Shown: positions 18,718 through 27,836, counted from the stretch's first letter. The stretch is 64,000 nucleotides of DNA from Methylobacterium sp. WSM2598 (GCF_000379105.1 NZ_KB900609.1:188181-252180); one strand, 5' to 3'. Translations and numbers: made by a program. Notes: generated by a model not told the origin, from the letters alone.

Positions 18718-19569
18718 ATGTCGACCGCTTCCCCGTCCCCCGGCCCCGTCGTCACGGTCGGCCCCGTGCGCTTCGGGAATCACCTCCCGCTCAGCCTGAT
18801 CGCGGGGCCCTGCGCCCTCGAGAGCCGCGGCCACGCCCTCGAAGTCGCGGCGGCGCTCAAGGAGATCGTGGCGCCGCTCGGCCTCGGCCTCGTCTTCAAG
18901 AGCTCCTTCGACAAGGCCAACCGCACCTCGGCGGGCTCGGCGCGCGGCCTCGGCCTCGACGAGGCGCTGCCGATCTTCGCCGAGATCCGCGAGCGGCTCG
19001 GCCTGCCGGTCCTCACCGACGTGCACGAGGCCGGGCAATGCGCGCCCGCGGCGGAGGCCGTCGACGTGCTGCAGATCCCGGCTTTCCTCTGCCGCCAGAC
19101 CGACCTGCTCCTCGCGGCCGCCGCGACGGGCCGGGCCGTCAACGTGAAGAAGGGCCAGTTCCTCGCCCCCTGGGACATGGCCCACGTCGCCGCCAAGATC
19201 ACGGGCGCGGGCAATTCCAAGGTGATCGTCACCGAGCGCGGCGCCTCCTTCGGCTACAACACCCTCGTCTCCGACATGCGGGCGCTGCCGATCATGGCGC
19301 AGGTCACGGGCGGCGCGCCGGTGGTGTTCGACGCGACCCATTCGGTGCAGCAGCCGGGCGGCCAGGGCGCGACCTCGGGCGGGCAGCGGGAATTCGTGCC
19401 GGTGCTCGCCCGGGCGGCGGTGGCGGTGGGCGTGGCGGGCGTGTTCATCGAGACCCATCCGGATCCCGACCGCGCCCCCTCGGACGGGCCCAACATGGTG
19501 CCGCTGCGGGCGATGCCGGACCTGCTCGCCCGCCTCGTCGCCTTCGACCGGCTCGCCAAGGGGCTCTGA
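18718..19569 (+). CDS. kdsA: 3-deoxy-8-phosphooctulonate synthase (KDO-8-P synthase)
   Basis: 283 aa. It condenses arabinose 5-phosphate with PEP for lipopolysaccharide KDO. Visible motifs are [69 protein letters not shown] and [12 protein letters not shown]. Length and motif order match KdsA. The ATG at 18718 is the first in-frame ATG near the conserved start; no kdsB or pyrG is adjacent here. Confidence 0.95.
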   Translation: MSTASPSPGPVVTVGPVRFGNHLPLSLIAGPCALESRGHALEVAAALKEIVAPLGLGLVFKSSFDKANRTSAGSARGLGLDEALPIFAEIRERLGLPVLTDVHEAGQCAPAAEAVDVLQIPAFLCRQTDLLLAAAATGRAVNVKKGQFLAPWDMAHVAAKITGAGNSKVIVTERGASFGYNTLVSDMRALPIMAQVTGGAPVVFDATHSVQQPGGQGATSGGQREFVPVLARAAVAVGVAGVFIETHPDPDRAPSDGPNMVPLRAMPDLLARLVAFDRLAKGL

Positions 19570-19587
19570 GCCAGGGCCCTCCGCGCC

Positions 19588-21096
19588 TCACAGATACCCG
19601 GTCCCGGCCTCGGCGGCGAAGCGGTCCGGCGTGCCCTCCCAGACGATGCGGGCGTGTTCCAGCACGTAGACCCGGTCCGCGTGGGGCAGCGCGAAGGTCA
19701 CGTTCTGCTCGCCGAGCAGCACGGTGATCGGCGTCGTCTGGCGCAGGCGCTCCAGGGCCTTCGAGAGCTGCTCCAGGATCACCGGCGCGAGGCCGAGGGT
19801 CGGCTCGTCGAGGATCAGGAGCTTGGGCCGCATCATGAGGGCGCGGGCGATGGTGAGCATCTGCTGCTCGCCGCCCGAGAGGGTGCGGGCCATCTGACCG
19901 CTGCGGCTGCGCAGGATCGGGAACAGCTCAAGCAGCCAGTCGAGCTGGCGCGCGCTCTCGGCCTTGGGCAGGTGCTGGCCGCCGAGGTCGAGGTTCTCGC
20001 GCACGCTCATCTCGCCGAACAATTCGCGGGTCTCCGGCACCTGCACGATGCCCTCGCGGGCGATCGAGGCGGGCGTGCGCCGGGCCAGGGCCTCGCCGCC
20101 GAAACGGATCTGCCCGGAATAGGGCACGAGGCCCGAGATCGCGTTGAACAGCGTCGTCTTGCCGGCGCCGTTGAGGCCGACGATCGAGACGAACTCGCCC
20201 TCGTGGACGTGCAGGCTCACGCCCTGGAGCGCCTGGGCCTTGCCGTAGAGCACGCCGACCTCCTCGACCGCGAGCAGCGGCGCGCCCGAGAAGGAGGATT
20301 CCGGGCGGGCGGCGGTCTCGATGCTGCCGCCGAGATAGACGCGCCGCACGGTCTCGTTGCGCATCACCTCGGCGGCCGAGCCCTCGGCGACGCGCTCGCC
20401 GAGATACATGGCGTAGACCCGGTCGACGAGGGCCGCGACGCTCTTCACGTTGTGGTCGACGAGGAGCACCGCCTTGCCCTCGTCGCGGAAGCCGCGGATC
20501 AGCGCGGAGAAATCCGCCACCTCGCCCTGGGTGAGGCCCGCGAAGGGCTCGTCCACCAGCACCACCTTGGGGTCGCGGGCGATCGCCTTGGCGAGTTCCA
20601 TCCGGCGCAGATCCGCGAAGGGCAGGGTGGCGGGCCGCCGGTCGAGGACGGCGCCGAGGCCGACCCGCTCGGCGATGGCGCGGGCGCGATCCTCCACGTG
20701 CGGGTCGGCGAAGAGCCGCAGCAGGTTGTCGGGCAGCAGGGCGAGCTTGATGTTTTCCAGCACCGTCTGCCGGTGGAGCGGCCGGGAATGCTGGAAGACG
20801 AGGCCGACCCCGGCCCGGGCGACCCGGTGGGAGGGCCAGCCGGCGATCTCGGTGCCGTCGAGGACCACGCTGCCCGCATTGGGCCGCTCCAGGCCCATGA
20901 TCAGCTTCATCACGGTGGACTTGCCGGAGCCGTTCGGCCCGATCAGGCCCAGGATCTCGCCCGGTCGGATGGCGAAGCTCACCGACTTCACGGCGACGAG
21001 ACCGCCGTAGCGCTTCTGCAGCCCCTCGACGGCGAGGAGCGGCGCCGCCGTGGCGGTGGCGGGGGGCACGGGCCGGTGCAGGGCGGCTGCGGTCAT
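19588..21096 (-). CDS. Fused LivG-LivF-type ABC transporter ATPase
   Basis: 502 aa, twice the usual length: two complete ABC domains joined head to tail. The first (about residues 20-260) is LivG-like with Walker A GPNGSGKST, but its signature region reads LPFADLRRMELAKA rather than a normal LSYG/LSGG motif; Walker B is KVVLVDEP. The second (about 275-500) is LivF-like with GLNGAGKTT, LSGGEQQM and LLILDEPTLGL. It should energise the LivM/LivH permeases encoded immediately upstream (21125-22943). The fusion would fix a 1:1 LivG/LivF pairing; the odd first signature may make that half weakly active. Confidence 0.9.
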   Translation of the reverse strand: MTAAALHRPVPPATATAAPLLAVEGLQKRYGGLVAVKSVSFAIRPGEILGLIGPNGSGKSTVMKLIMGLERPNAGSVVLDGTEIAGWPSHRVARAGVGLVFQHSRPLHRQTVLENIKLALLPDNLLRLFADPHVEDRARAIAERVGLGAVLDRRPATLPFADLRRMELAKAIARDPKVVLVDEPFAGLTQGEVADFSALIRGFRDEGKAVLLVDHNVKSVAALVDRVYAMYLGERVAEGSAAEVMRNETVRRVYLGGSIETAARPESSFSGAPLLAVEEVGVLYGKAQALQGVSLHVHEGEFVSIVGLNGAGKTTLFNAISGLVPYSGQIRFGGEALARRTPASIAREGIVQVPETRELFGEMSVRENLDLGGQHLPKAESARQLDWLLELFPILRSRSGQMARTLSGGEQQMLTIARALMMRPKLLILDEPTLGLAPVILEQLSKALERLRQTTPITVLLGEQNVTFALPHADRVYVLEHARIVWEGTPDRFAAEAGTGYL

Positions 21097-21124
21097 GGAC
21101 GCACCTCGTGACGCGGACGGGTCC

Positions 21125-22051
21125 TCACGCGCGCTGCCCCTGGCGGGTGAGGATCCCGAGGAGGCCGGCGGGGACGAACAGGATCACCGCGAGGGCCGCG
21201 GCGGAGACGACGAAGGTCGAGAGGGCGCCGAGCGGGCGCAGCAATTCGCCCGCCGTGATCAGGAAGAGCGCGCCGAGCACGCCGCCCAGGATGGTGCGCC
21301 GGCCGCCGAGCACCGCCCCGATGATGACCTGCACGCCCACCGAGACGTCGACGAGCGTGCCGACCGACGCCGTGCCCATGTAGAAGACGAACAGCGCCCC
21401 CGCGAGGCCGGAGAAGAAGGCGCTGACGCAGAAGGCGGCCAGCTTGTGCTTGGCGACGTTGAAGCCGAGCGCGCCGGCCTCGACCGGGTCCTGCCCGCTC
21501 GCCTGCAGGATCAGCCCGACCGGCGAGGTCGCGATGGCGAGGAGCACGAGGCCGCTCACCGTCATGAAGCCCAGGGCGAGCCAGTAATTGGTGGCCGCGT
21601 CGACGCTGATCACGTCCGGCACGGTCAGGCCGATCTCGCCCCCGGTGGTGTCGGCGAAGACCACGATGAGGTTCTGCAGGATCAGGACGGCCGTGACGGT
21701 GGTGAGGCCGAAATAGGGGCCGCGCACCCGCAGGGCCGGCAGGGCGAGGACGAGGCCGCCGATCACCGCCGCCACCGCCCCGGCGACGAGGCAGAGCGGG
21801 ATCGAGACCCCGTCGCCGTTGAGGATGCCGGCCGTGTAGGCGCCGAGCCCGATCAGGAAGGTCGGCCCGAAATTCACCTCGCCGGCGAAGCCGAACAGGA
21901 GGTCCCAGGCCATCGAGAACACGCCGAAGTAATAGGCGACGGTGAGGAGCCCGAGGATGTAGCCCGAGACCCAGAGGGGCAGCACCGCCGCCAGGGCGAG
22001 GCCGATCAGGCTGAGCCAGAGGAGCGGGCTGCGGAGGAGCTTGGCGGTCAT
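21125..22051 (-). CDS. livM: Branched-chain amino acid-type ABC transporter permease (LivM)
   Basis: 308 aa integral membrane protein with about 8-10 helices. It has LivM landmarks: FGFAGEVNFGPTFLIGLGAYTAG near residue 50, VIGGLVLALPALRVRGPYFGLTTV, and VQVIIGAVLGGRRTILGGVLGA near the C-terminus. It ends 28 bp before the fused ATPase gene and follows livH by 16 bp, clearly one operon. The ligand is unproven; Liv-type systems also carry aromatic and amide compounds. Confidence 0.93.
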   Translation of the reverse strand: MTAKLLRSPLLWLSLIGLALAAVLPLWVSGYILGLLTVAYYFGVFSMAWDLLFGFAGEVNFGPTFLIGLGAYTAGILNGDGVSIPLCLVAGAVAAVIGGLVLALPALRVRGPYFGLTTVTAVLILQNLIVVFADTTGGEIGLTVPDVISVDAATNYWLALGFMTVSGLVLLAIATSPVGLILQASGQDPVEAGALGFNVAKHKLAAFCVSAFFSGLAGALFVFYMGTASVGTLVDVSVGVQVIIGAVLGGRRTILGGVLGALFLITAGELLRPLGALSTFVVSAAALAVILFVPAGLLGILTRQGQRA

Positions 22052-22067
22052 GCGGCGTTCCTCGTGC

Positions 22068-22943
22068 TCAGCGGCGCCCGAGCAGGCCCTGGGGCCGCAC
22101 GTACATCACCGCCACCAGCAGGAGCAGGGCCGGGATGGTCCGGTAGGCCGGCGAGATCAGGTAGGCCGTGATGGTCTCCAGGTAGCCGACCACGTAGGCG
22201 GCGATGAGCGAGCCCGACACGCTGCCGAGGCCGCCGAGCACCACGATCGAGAAGGCGCTCGCGGTGAGCGGGCCGACGCTGTAGGACGAGACGCCGAGGA
22301 ACTGGCCGAGCAGCACGCCCGCGATGCCCGCGAGCACGCCGTAGATCGCCCAGATCGCCACGTAGATCTTCGACAACTCGAAGCCCAGCAGCGTGACGCC
22401 GCGCGGGTTCATCGAGGCGGCGAGCACGACCTTGCCGGTGCGGGTGCGGTTCACCAGCACCCACAGGAGGGCGATGGTGCCCCAGCAGACCAATGCGGTG
22501 AAGATCTGGTTCCAGGGCGTGCGCACGCCCGCGATGGTGACGACGCCCTCGACGATCGGCATCACCGTCTTGGCGTTGCTGGTGAACAGGTAGGCAATGA
22601 ATTCCTGGATCATGATGCCCCAGAGGAGCGTGCCGGTGAGGATGAAGATCTCCTTCTCCTCGGCGGGGATCGCCTTCGAGCGGTCGATCGGCTTCACCAC
22701 AACGCCGTAGGTGGCGAGCGTCAGCAGGGTGCAGACGGCGACGCCGGTGGCCGCGCCCGCGTAGGCGCCGAGCCCGTACTCGCTCGACGCCGCCCAGGCC
22801 ACGACCGCGGCCGTGACCATCAGGGCGCCGTGCGAGAGGTTGAGGACGCCCGAGACGCCGAAGATCAGGGTGAAGCCGGTGGCGCCCAGCGCGTAGAGGG
22901 CCGAGATGGCGAAGCCGTCGATGAGGATCTGAAGGGCGGTCAT
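22068..22943 (-). CDS. livH: Branched-chain amino acid-type ABC transporter permease (LivH)
   Basis: 291 aa with around eight membrane segments. The conserved N-terminal block ALGATGFTLIFGVSGVLNLSHGALM and the C-terminal FSIVVLGGLGSVSGSLIAAYVVGYLET are the standard LivH signatures. It pairs with LivM 16 bp downstream. It is separated from the binding-protein gene upstream by an 88-bp spacer rich in hairpins. Confidence 0.93.
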   Translation of the reverse strand: MTALQILIDGFAISALYALGATGFTLIFGVSGVLNLSHGALMVTAAVVAWAASSEYGLGAYAGAATGVAVCTLLTLATYGVVVKPIDRSKAIPAEEKEIFILTGTLLWGIMIQEFIAYLFTSNAKTVMPIVEGVVTIAGVRTPWNQIFTALVCWGTIALLWVLVNRTRTGKVVLAASMNPRGVTLLGFELSKIYVAIWAIYGVLAGIAGVLLGQFLGVSSYSVGPLTASAFSIVVLGGLGSVSGSLIAAYVVGYLETITAYLISPAYRTIPALLLLVAVMYVRPQGLLGRR

Positions 22944-22965
22944 GAGGATCCGGAACGGGGGGGTC

Positions 22966-23014
22966 GCGAAGGGACGCGGTCCCTTCGCCGGGGGCCTCGG
23001 GGGCGGCGCCCCCG
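22966..23014 (-). terminator. Two tandem stem-loops between the Liv binding protein and livH
   Basis: GCGAAGGGAC-GCG-GTCCCTTCGC (22966-22988) is a perfect 10-bp hairpin. CGGGGGC and GCCCCCG (22998-23014) form a second, all-GC stem. Both lie just past the stop of the receptor gene and before livH. In ABC operons such hairpins protect the receptor transcript and attenuate permease expression; that role is inferred. Confidence 0.5.
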
Positions 23015-23031
23015 GGGCGGACCGGAGGTCT

Positions 23032-24306
23032 TCAGTTGGCGGGCGTGCCGGCCTTCACGAAGCTCGGGAACTTCAGGCTCCCGTTCGCGACGGTCTGCGG
23101 CCAGACGGCCAGCTGCTTGCCGTCCTGCCACTGCATCATCATGCCGGAGACGAGGCCCGGCCCGTACTTGATCGAGTGGGTGAAGGGATCGTCCTTGCCG
23201 TAGAACTGGATGCGCCCGAGCGTGCCCTCCCAGTCGGTCTTCTCCAGCGCGTCCACGAGCTTGTCGGGATCGGTCGAGCCGGCCCGCTTCACGGCGTCGG
23301 CGATGTAGTAGACCTCGTCGTAGGCGGTGTAGCCCGCGTAGCCCGGATAGCTGCCGTACTTGGCCTTGAAGGCCTCCGCGAAGGGGGCGGTCTTGGGCGT
23401 GACGTTGGTCCCGGGCGCCGCGAACATCTCGAACAGCACGCCCTCGGTCGCGCCGTTGGTCTCCTTCCAGAAGGTGGAGTTGGTGGCCTGCGAGGCGATG
23501 CCGATCATCGGGATCGGCACCTGCTGGCTCGCCCATTGCACGGTCGGCTGCACGCCGACGTGGGAGATGCCGGTGACGATCACGTCCGGCTTGGCGCCCT
23601 CGATGCGGCTGAAGATCGGGCTGAAATCGGTCGTGCTCGGCGAGAACCGGATGTGGTCCAGCACCTGCAGGCCGATCTGGGGCAGGCACTCCTTGTAGCC
23701 CTCGTCGAGGGGCTTCGTCCAGGCGGCGTCCTCGCTCATGATGACGGCCGTCTTCATCTTGCGGCCCTCGACCAGGATCGCCTTGGTGGCGTCGCAGACC
23801 GCCTGCGACTGGGCCTTGGAGGTGAGGTAGCCGTGGAAGGAGTACTTGTTGCGGGCGTAATCCTTGTGGACGTTGAGCGGGATCTCGTTCGAGGCGGCGC
23901 CCGGGGTGATGAAGGGCAGCTTGAGGCGGGCCGACCAGGGCTGGAGGGCGAGCACGACCTCGCTGATGTAGCTGGCGATGACCGCGTGGACCTTGTCCTC
24001 GCTGGCGGCGCGCTGGAAGGCCCGGACCGAATCGGCCGCGGAGCTCTTGTTGTCGTAGGTGAAGAGCTCGATCTTGCGCCCGTCGACGCCGCCCTTGGCG
24101 TTGATCTCGTCGGCGGCGAGCTGGGCGGCCTGCGGGATCGCGGCGCCGGCGATGGCCTGGGCCTCGGCGATCACCGCGATGCGCAGCGGATCCGCCGCCC
24201 GCGCGTCGCGGACCGGCAGGCCGAGCAGGACGGTCGAGGCCAGGAGGGTCGTGGCCAGCAGGGCACGGGCGTGCCGCCGCGGCGCGGCCGGCGCGGGAAC
24301 GGACAT
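23032..24306 (-). CDS. Liv-type ABC transporter substrate-binding protein, copy 1
   Basis: 424 aa from the ATG at 24304-24306, which follows GGAGAGG. A signal peptide (residues about 1-34, ending RDARA) precedes a type I periplasmic binding fold: IAVIAEAQAIAGAAIPQAAQ, DEINAKGGVDGRKIEL, AVIASYISEVVLAL, FITPGAASNEIP, AVIMSEDAAWTKPLDEGY, and YTAYDEVYYIADAVKRAG. It heads the livH-livM-livGF unit. By eye it is nearly the same as the receptor at 26571-27836 in both protein and DNA, indicating recent duplication. Confidence 0.9.
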   Translation of the reverse strand: MSVPAPAAPRRHARALLATTLLASTVLLGLPVRDARAADPLRIAVIAEAQAIAGAAIPQAAQLAADEINAKGGVDGRKIELFTYDNKSSAADSVRAFQRAASEDKVHAVIASYISEVVLALQPWSARLKLPFITPGAASNEIPLNVHKDYARNKYSFHGYLTSKAQSQAVCDATKAILVEGRKMKTAVIMSEDAAWTKPLDEGYKECLPQIGLQVLDHIRFSPSTTDFSPIFSRIEGAKPDVIVTGISHVGVQPTVQWASQQVPIPMIGIASQATNSTFWKETNGATEGVLFEMFAAPGTNVTPKTAPFAEAFKAKYGSYPGYAGYTAYDEVYYIADAVKRAGSTDPDKLVDALEKTDWEGTLGRIQFYGKDDPFTHSIKYGPGLVSGMMMQWQDGKQLAVWPQTVANGSLKFPSFVKAGTPAN

Positions 24307-24462
24307 GGGCTTTCCTCTCCGTTGCCGCTTCTCGTCTGCGCGATGCGGCTTAGGCCGAAGTGTAGCGTGGGATTCCCGGACAACAAGCGCCCGCGGGCCG
24401 GTTTGGTCGACCAGAATGGCAGCGCTGCCGCGGCCATGCACGGGCTGCATGGCCGCGTCCGG

Positions 24463-25455
24463 CTAAGCCTGCGGTCGGACCGGCATCGCCGCGAGGGCGA
24501 TCGCCGCGAGAACGAGCCCGATGCCCGAGGCCTGGATCAGGGAGAGCGTCTCGCCGAGGAGGATCCGGGAGAGGAGCGCCGCGACGACCGGCTGGATCAG
24601 CAGCACGAGGGAACTCAGGGCCACCGGCAAGTGCCGGAGCGCGACGGTGACGAGCCCCTGCCCGACGACTTGGCCGAACAGCACCAGGACCGCGAGGAGC
24701 AGCCAGACCCGGACGGCGTTCGGGACCGGCATGCCCTGGCGCCAGAACAGCGGGAGCAGCAGGAGCGTGCTCCCGACGCTGACGGCCGCCATGACGCGGA
24801 TCGGCGTCGCGCCCCTCGCCCGCAGCGCCTTCACGACGGTCAGGTAGCCGCCGTAGAGCGCGCCTGCGAGGAGGGCCGCCGCGCTGCCCGCGAGACCGCC
24901 CGCCGGATTCGTCCCGTCGAGGCCGATCAGCAGCGCCGTGCCGGCCAGCGCCGCCGGCAGGGCCTGCCAGAACCGGGCGGTCGGCGCATCGGCGAGTCCG
25001 ATGAGTCCGAACAGGCCCACGAAGAACGGGGCGCAATTGGTGAAGAGCGTCGCGACCGCGACGTTGGTGGCGCCGATGGCGTAGTGCATCACCGCGAGGT
25101 CGGCCGCGAACAGGAAGGCCGCGAGCCCGGTCAGCGCGGCGAGGGGACGCCCGGCGGCGCGCGGCGCCGGGGGCCTGCCCGCGCAAGCCGCGAGGCTCCA
25201 GGCCAGGAACAGGGGTGCGGCGAGGGCGACGCGGTAGAAGGCCGAGATTTCGGGGGGCAGGCCGGTGGCCTTCACGACCACCGGCGCCGTGCCGAGGCAG
25301 ATGCCGCCGGCGACCAGGACGGCGAAGGCCGCCGCCCTCGGAGCGAGGCTGACGCAAGGTTGCCCTTCCCGATGGACATCCGTGTTGACGAGGATGCGGT
25401 CCGCACCGCACAGGTCGGTACCGGAATCCCGAAGAGAACCGGCGTCGCCGCTCAT
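24463..25455 (-). CDS. EamA/DMT family transporter
   Basis: 330 aa; ten membrane segments in two five-helix EamA halves (GICLGTAPVVVKATGLPPEISAFYR in the first, ALYGGYLTVVKALRARGATP opening the second, with ALSSLVLLIQPVVAALLS near the end). Usually such proteins export amino acids or related metabolites. A 35-residue polar N-terminal stretch before the first helix may be overlong, and a start at VSLAPRAAA is possible. It is divergent from a LysR regulator 122 bp away, a common regulator-exporter pair. Confidence 0.85.
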   Translation of the reverse strand: MSGDAGSLRDSGTDLCGADRILVNTDVHREGQPCVSLAPRAAAFAVLVAGGICLGTAPVVVKATGLPPEISAFYRVALAAPLFLAWSLAACAGRPPAPRAAGRPLAALTGLAAFLFAADLAVMHYAIGATNVAVATLFTNCAPFFVGLFGLIGLADAPTARFWQALPAALAGTALLIGLDGTNPAGGLAGSAAALLAGALYGGYLTVVKALRARGATPIRVMAAVSVGSTLLLLPLFWRQGMPVPNAVRVWLLLAVLVLFGQVVGQGLVTVALRHLPVALSSLVLLIQPVVAALLSRILLGETLSLIQASGIGLVLAAIALAAMPVRPQA

Positions 25456-25542
25456 TTCCGTCTCCGTCAGCTTGCTTGCGGGCCAAAACAGCCCCTAGGA
25501 TTTCGACGCCGCGATGGTGCCTGCCGGCGGCCAGGTCGGGAA

Positions 25543-25557
25543 ATGACTTCGGATCAT
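25543..25557. promoter_or_regulatory. Candidate LysR-type operator
   Basis: ATGACTTCGGATCAT contains the inverted halves ATGA and TCAT spaced in T-N11-A style, 20 bp before the LysR gene and in the shared divergent promoter region of the EamA transporter. It is weak on sequence alone. Confidence 0.3.
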
Positions 25558-25577
25558 CGAGAGGATGAGACATCGTC

Positions 25578-26468
25578 ATGGGTCTCGTGAACGTCGACAT
25601 CGACCTGTTGCGGACCCTCCTCGCCGTCGCTGACGCGAAGAACTTCACGCTCGCGGGAGAGCGGCTGCTGCGGACGCAGTCGGCCGTCAGCCTCCAGGTG
25701 AAGCGCCTGGAGCAGGTCGTCGGCCAGCGGCTGGTGGAGCGCGGCAGCGGGCGGGAGATCCGGCTCACCGAGGCCGGAGAGATGGTGCGCCGCTACGCGA
25801 TCGAGATCCTCAAGCTCAACGACGCACTCGTCCGCGAGGTCGCGCATCGGCCCGAGACGAATGTCCTGCGCGTCGGCACACCCGATGACTATGCTCAGCT
25901 CATCCTGCCCGAGATCATCGGGACGCTCTCACGGGAGAACCGACACGTGGAATTCCACGTGGTCTCCGACCTGTCGGTCAACCTCTCCCGCATGGTCGAT
26001 TCGGGCGATCTGGACCTCGCCCTTGTCACGTGGGCGTCCGGTATTCAGGGGATCCGGTTGGCCGAGGAGCCTCTGGCCTGGGTCGCGGCACCGCATTCGG
26101 CCGCCGCGTCGCTGGACACGCTGCCGCTGGCGCTGTTCCCGCAGGGGTGCCGCGTGCGGGACATGGCGGTCGAGGCGCTCGACCGGATCGGGCGGCGCTG
26201 GCGCGTGGCCTTCAGCGCGAACCAGTTCACGCCGCTGCGGACCGCGATCACCCATGGCGAGGCGATCGGTGTCCTGCCCCTTCGCGCCGTGCCGAAGGAC
26301 CTGGTGCAGGTCGGTCCGGAGCATGGGCTGCTCGAACTCCCTTGCGCGCCGCTCATCATCAAGATCGGTCGCGCTGCCGACGACAGCGCTCACCAGCTTG
26401 CCGGCGCCATCGCGCACGCCTTCCAGCCGCGCCCGCTTGCCTCCGCGGCCACGGGCATCGCGTGCTGA
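25578..26468 (+). CDS. LysR family transcriptional regulator
   Basis: 296 aa. The winged helix-turn-helix is at residues about 7-65 (DLLRTLLAVADAKNFTLAGE, RTQSAVSLQVKRLEQVVGQRL). The effector domain begins around residue 95 (VLRVGTPDDYAQLILPEIIG). It is divergent from the EamA transporter and likely controls it. The pair sits between the two near-identical Liv receptor genes. Its stop codon touches a REP-like repeat. Confidence 0.9.
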   Translation: MGLVNVDIDLLRTLLAVADAKNFTLAGERLLRTQSAVSLQVKRLEQVVGQRLVERGSGREIRLTEAGEMVRRYAIEILKLNDALVREVAHRPETNVLRVGTPDDYAQLILPEIIGTLSRENRHVEFHVVSDLSVNLSRMVDSGDLDLALVTWASGIQGIRLAEEPLAWVAAPHSAAASLDTLPLALFPQGCRVRDMAVEALDRIGRRWRVAFSANQFTPLRTAITHGEAIGVLPLRAVPKDLVQVGPEHGLLELPCAPLIIKIGRAADDSAHQLAGAIAHAFQPRPLASAATGIAC

Positions 26469-26520
26469 TTGCTTCGCCATGCGGATGTCGGCGTCGTTCA
26501 CGCGCCGCGCGGGCTCACGC
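26466..26520 (-). repeat. REP-like repeat family B, partial copy
   Basis: On the minus strand it reads CCGCGCGGCGCGTGAACGACGCCGACATCCGCATGGCGAAGCAATCA in pieces matching 47625-47685 and 54460-54600. The far arm (CGGATGTCG) is missing, so this is a truncated unit. It begins at the LysR stop codon. Confidence 0.6.
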
Positions 26521-26538
26521 GCCGCGCGGCCGTGGCGT

Positions 26539-26568
26539 CGCTGTCCGGACGTGATCGTCCGGACAGCG
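26539..26568. terminator. Perfect 13-bp hairpin between convergent LysR and Liv receptor genes
   Basis: Arms 26539-26551 and 26556-26568 pair completely around a TGAT loop; the core GTCCGGACG-TGAT-CGTCCGGAC is identical to that at 47576-47617. It is 3 bp from the stop of the minus-strand receptor gene and 70 bp from the LysR stop, so it can act as terminator for both. It is also half of a composite repeat. Confidence 0.65.
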
Positions 26569-26570
26569 GA

Positions 26571-27836
26571 TCATTCGGCAGGCGCACCCGCCTTCACGAA
26601 GGCGGGAAAGGTCAGCTTGCCGTTGGCCACCGTTGCGGGCCACACGGCGGTCTGCCGGCCGTCGAGCCATTGCATCATCATGCCGGAGATCAGGCCCGGC
26701 CCGTACTTCACCGAGTGGGTGAAGTCGTCGTCCTTGCCGTAGAACTGGACGCGGCCCATCGTGCCTTCCCAGTCGGTCTTCTCCAGCGCGTCCACGAGCT
26801 TGTCGGGATCGGTCGAGCCGGCCCGCTTCACGGCGTCGGCGATGTAGTAGACCTCGTCGTAGGTCGTGTAGCCGGCATAGCTCGGGTAATTGCCGTACCG
26901 GGCCTTGAAGGCGTCGGCGAAGGGGGCGGTCTTGGGCGTGACGGTGGTCCCGGGCGCCGCGAACATCTGGAACAGCACGCCCTCGGCGGCGCCGTTGGTC
27001 TCCTTCCAGAAGGTGGCGTTGGTGGCCTGCGAGGAGATGCCGAGCATGGGGATCGGCACCTGCTGGCTCTTCCACTGCACGGTCGGCTGCACGCCGACAT
27101 GGGAGATGCCGGTGATGATCACGTCCGGCTTGGCGCCCTCGATGCGGCTGAAGATCGGGCTGAAATCGGTCGTGCTCGGCGAGAACCGGATGTGGTCGAG
27201 CACCTTGAGCCCGGCGACCGGCAGGCATTCCTCGTATCCGGCGTCGAGGGGCTTCGTCCAGGCGGCGTCCTCGCTCATGATGACGGCCGTCTTCATCTTG
27301 CGGCCCTCGACCAGGATCGCCTTGGCGGCGTCGCAGACCGATTGCGAGAGCGCCTTCGAGGTGAGGTAGCCGTGGAAGGAGTACTTGTTGCGGGCGTAAT
27401 CCTTGTGGACGTTGAGGGGAATGTCGTTCGAGGCGGCGCCCGGGGTGATGAAGGGCATCTTCAGCCGGGCCGACCAGGGCTGGAGGGCGAGCACGACCTC
27501 GCTGATGTAGCTGGCGATGACCGCGTGGACCTTGTCCTCGCTGGCGGCGCGCTGGAAGGCCCGGACCGCGTCGGCGGCCGAGCTCTTGTCGTCGTAGGTG
27601 ACGAGTTCGATCTTGCGCCCGTCGACGCCGCCCTTGGCGTTGATCTCGTCGGCGGCGAGCTGGGCGGCCTGCGGGATCGAGGCGCCGGCGAGCGCCTGGG
27701 CCTCCGCGATGATGCCGATGCGGATGGGATCGGCGGCGTCGGCCGGCGCGGCCAGGGCCGCGCCAAGGAGCGTGGTGGCCAGCAGCGTGGAGGCCAGGAG
27801 CCCGCCGCTGCGGCGGCGCGAGACGTGCGACGACAT
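26571..27836 (-). CDS. Liv-type ABC transporter substrate-binding protein, copy 2
   Basis: 421 aa from the ATG at 27834-27836, after GGAGAGG. The signal peptide ends near LAAPADA. The mature protein follows copy 1 almost residue for residue (for example DEINAKGGVDGRKIEL, NVHKDYARNKYSFHGYLTSK, RFSPSTTDFSPIFSRIEGAK), with scattered changes such as PVAGLKVLD for PQIGLQVLD and TVTPKTAPFADAFKARYGNY for NVTPKTAPFAEAFKAKYGSY. It closes the aroE-quiC-aroQ array and may share the downstream Liv permeases with copy 1, giving the transporter two ligand ranges. Confidence 0.9.
   Translation of the reverse strand: MSSHVSRRRSGGLLASTLLATTLLGAALAAPADAADPIRIGIIAEAQALAGASIPQAAQLAADEINAKGGVDGRKIELVTYDDKSSAADAVRAFQRAASEDKVHAVIASYISEVVLALQPWSARLKMPFITPGAASNDIPLNVHKDYARNKYSFHGYLTSKALSQSVCDAAKAILVEGRKMKTAVIMSEDAAWTKPLDAGYEECLPVAGLKVLDHIRFSPSTTDFSPIFSRIEGAKPDVIITGISHVGVQPTVQWKSQQVPIPMLGISSQATNATFWKETNGAAEGVLFQMFAAPGTTVTPKTAPFADAFKARYGNYPSYAGYTTYDEVYYIADAVKRAGSTDPDKLVDALEKTDWEGTMGRVQFYGKDDDFTHSVKYGPGLISGMMMQWLDGRQTAVWPATVANGKLTFPAFVKAGAPAE

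Noticed and set aside
22942..25590. 882-aa plus-strand ORF opposite the receptor and EamA genes
   Set aside because: Antisense shadow typical of GC-rich third positions; the minus-strand products have clear families.
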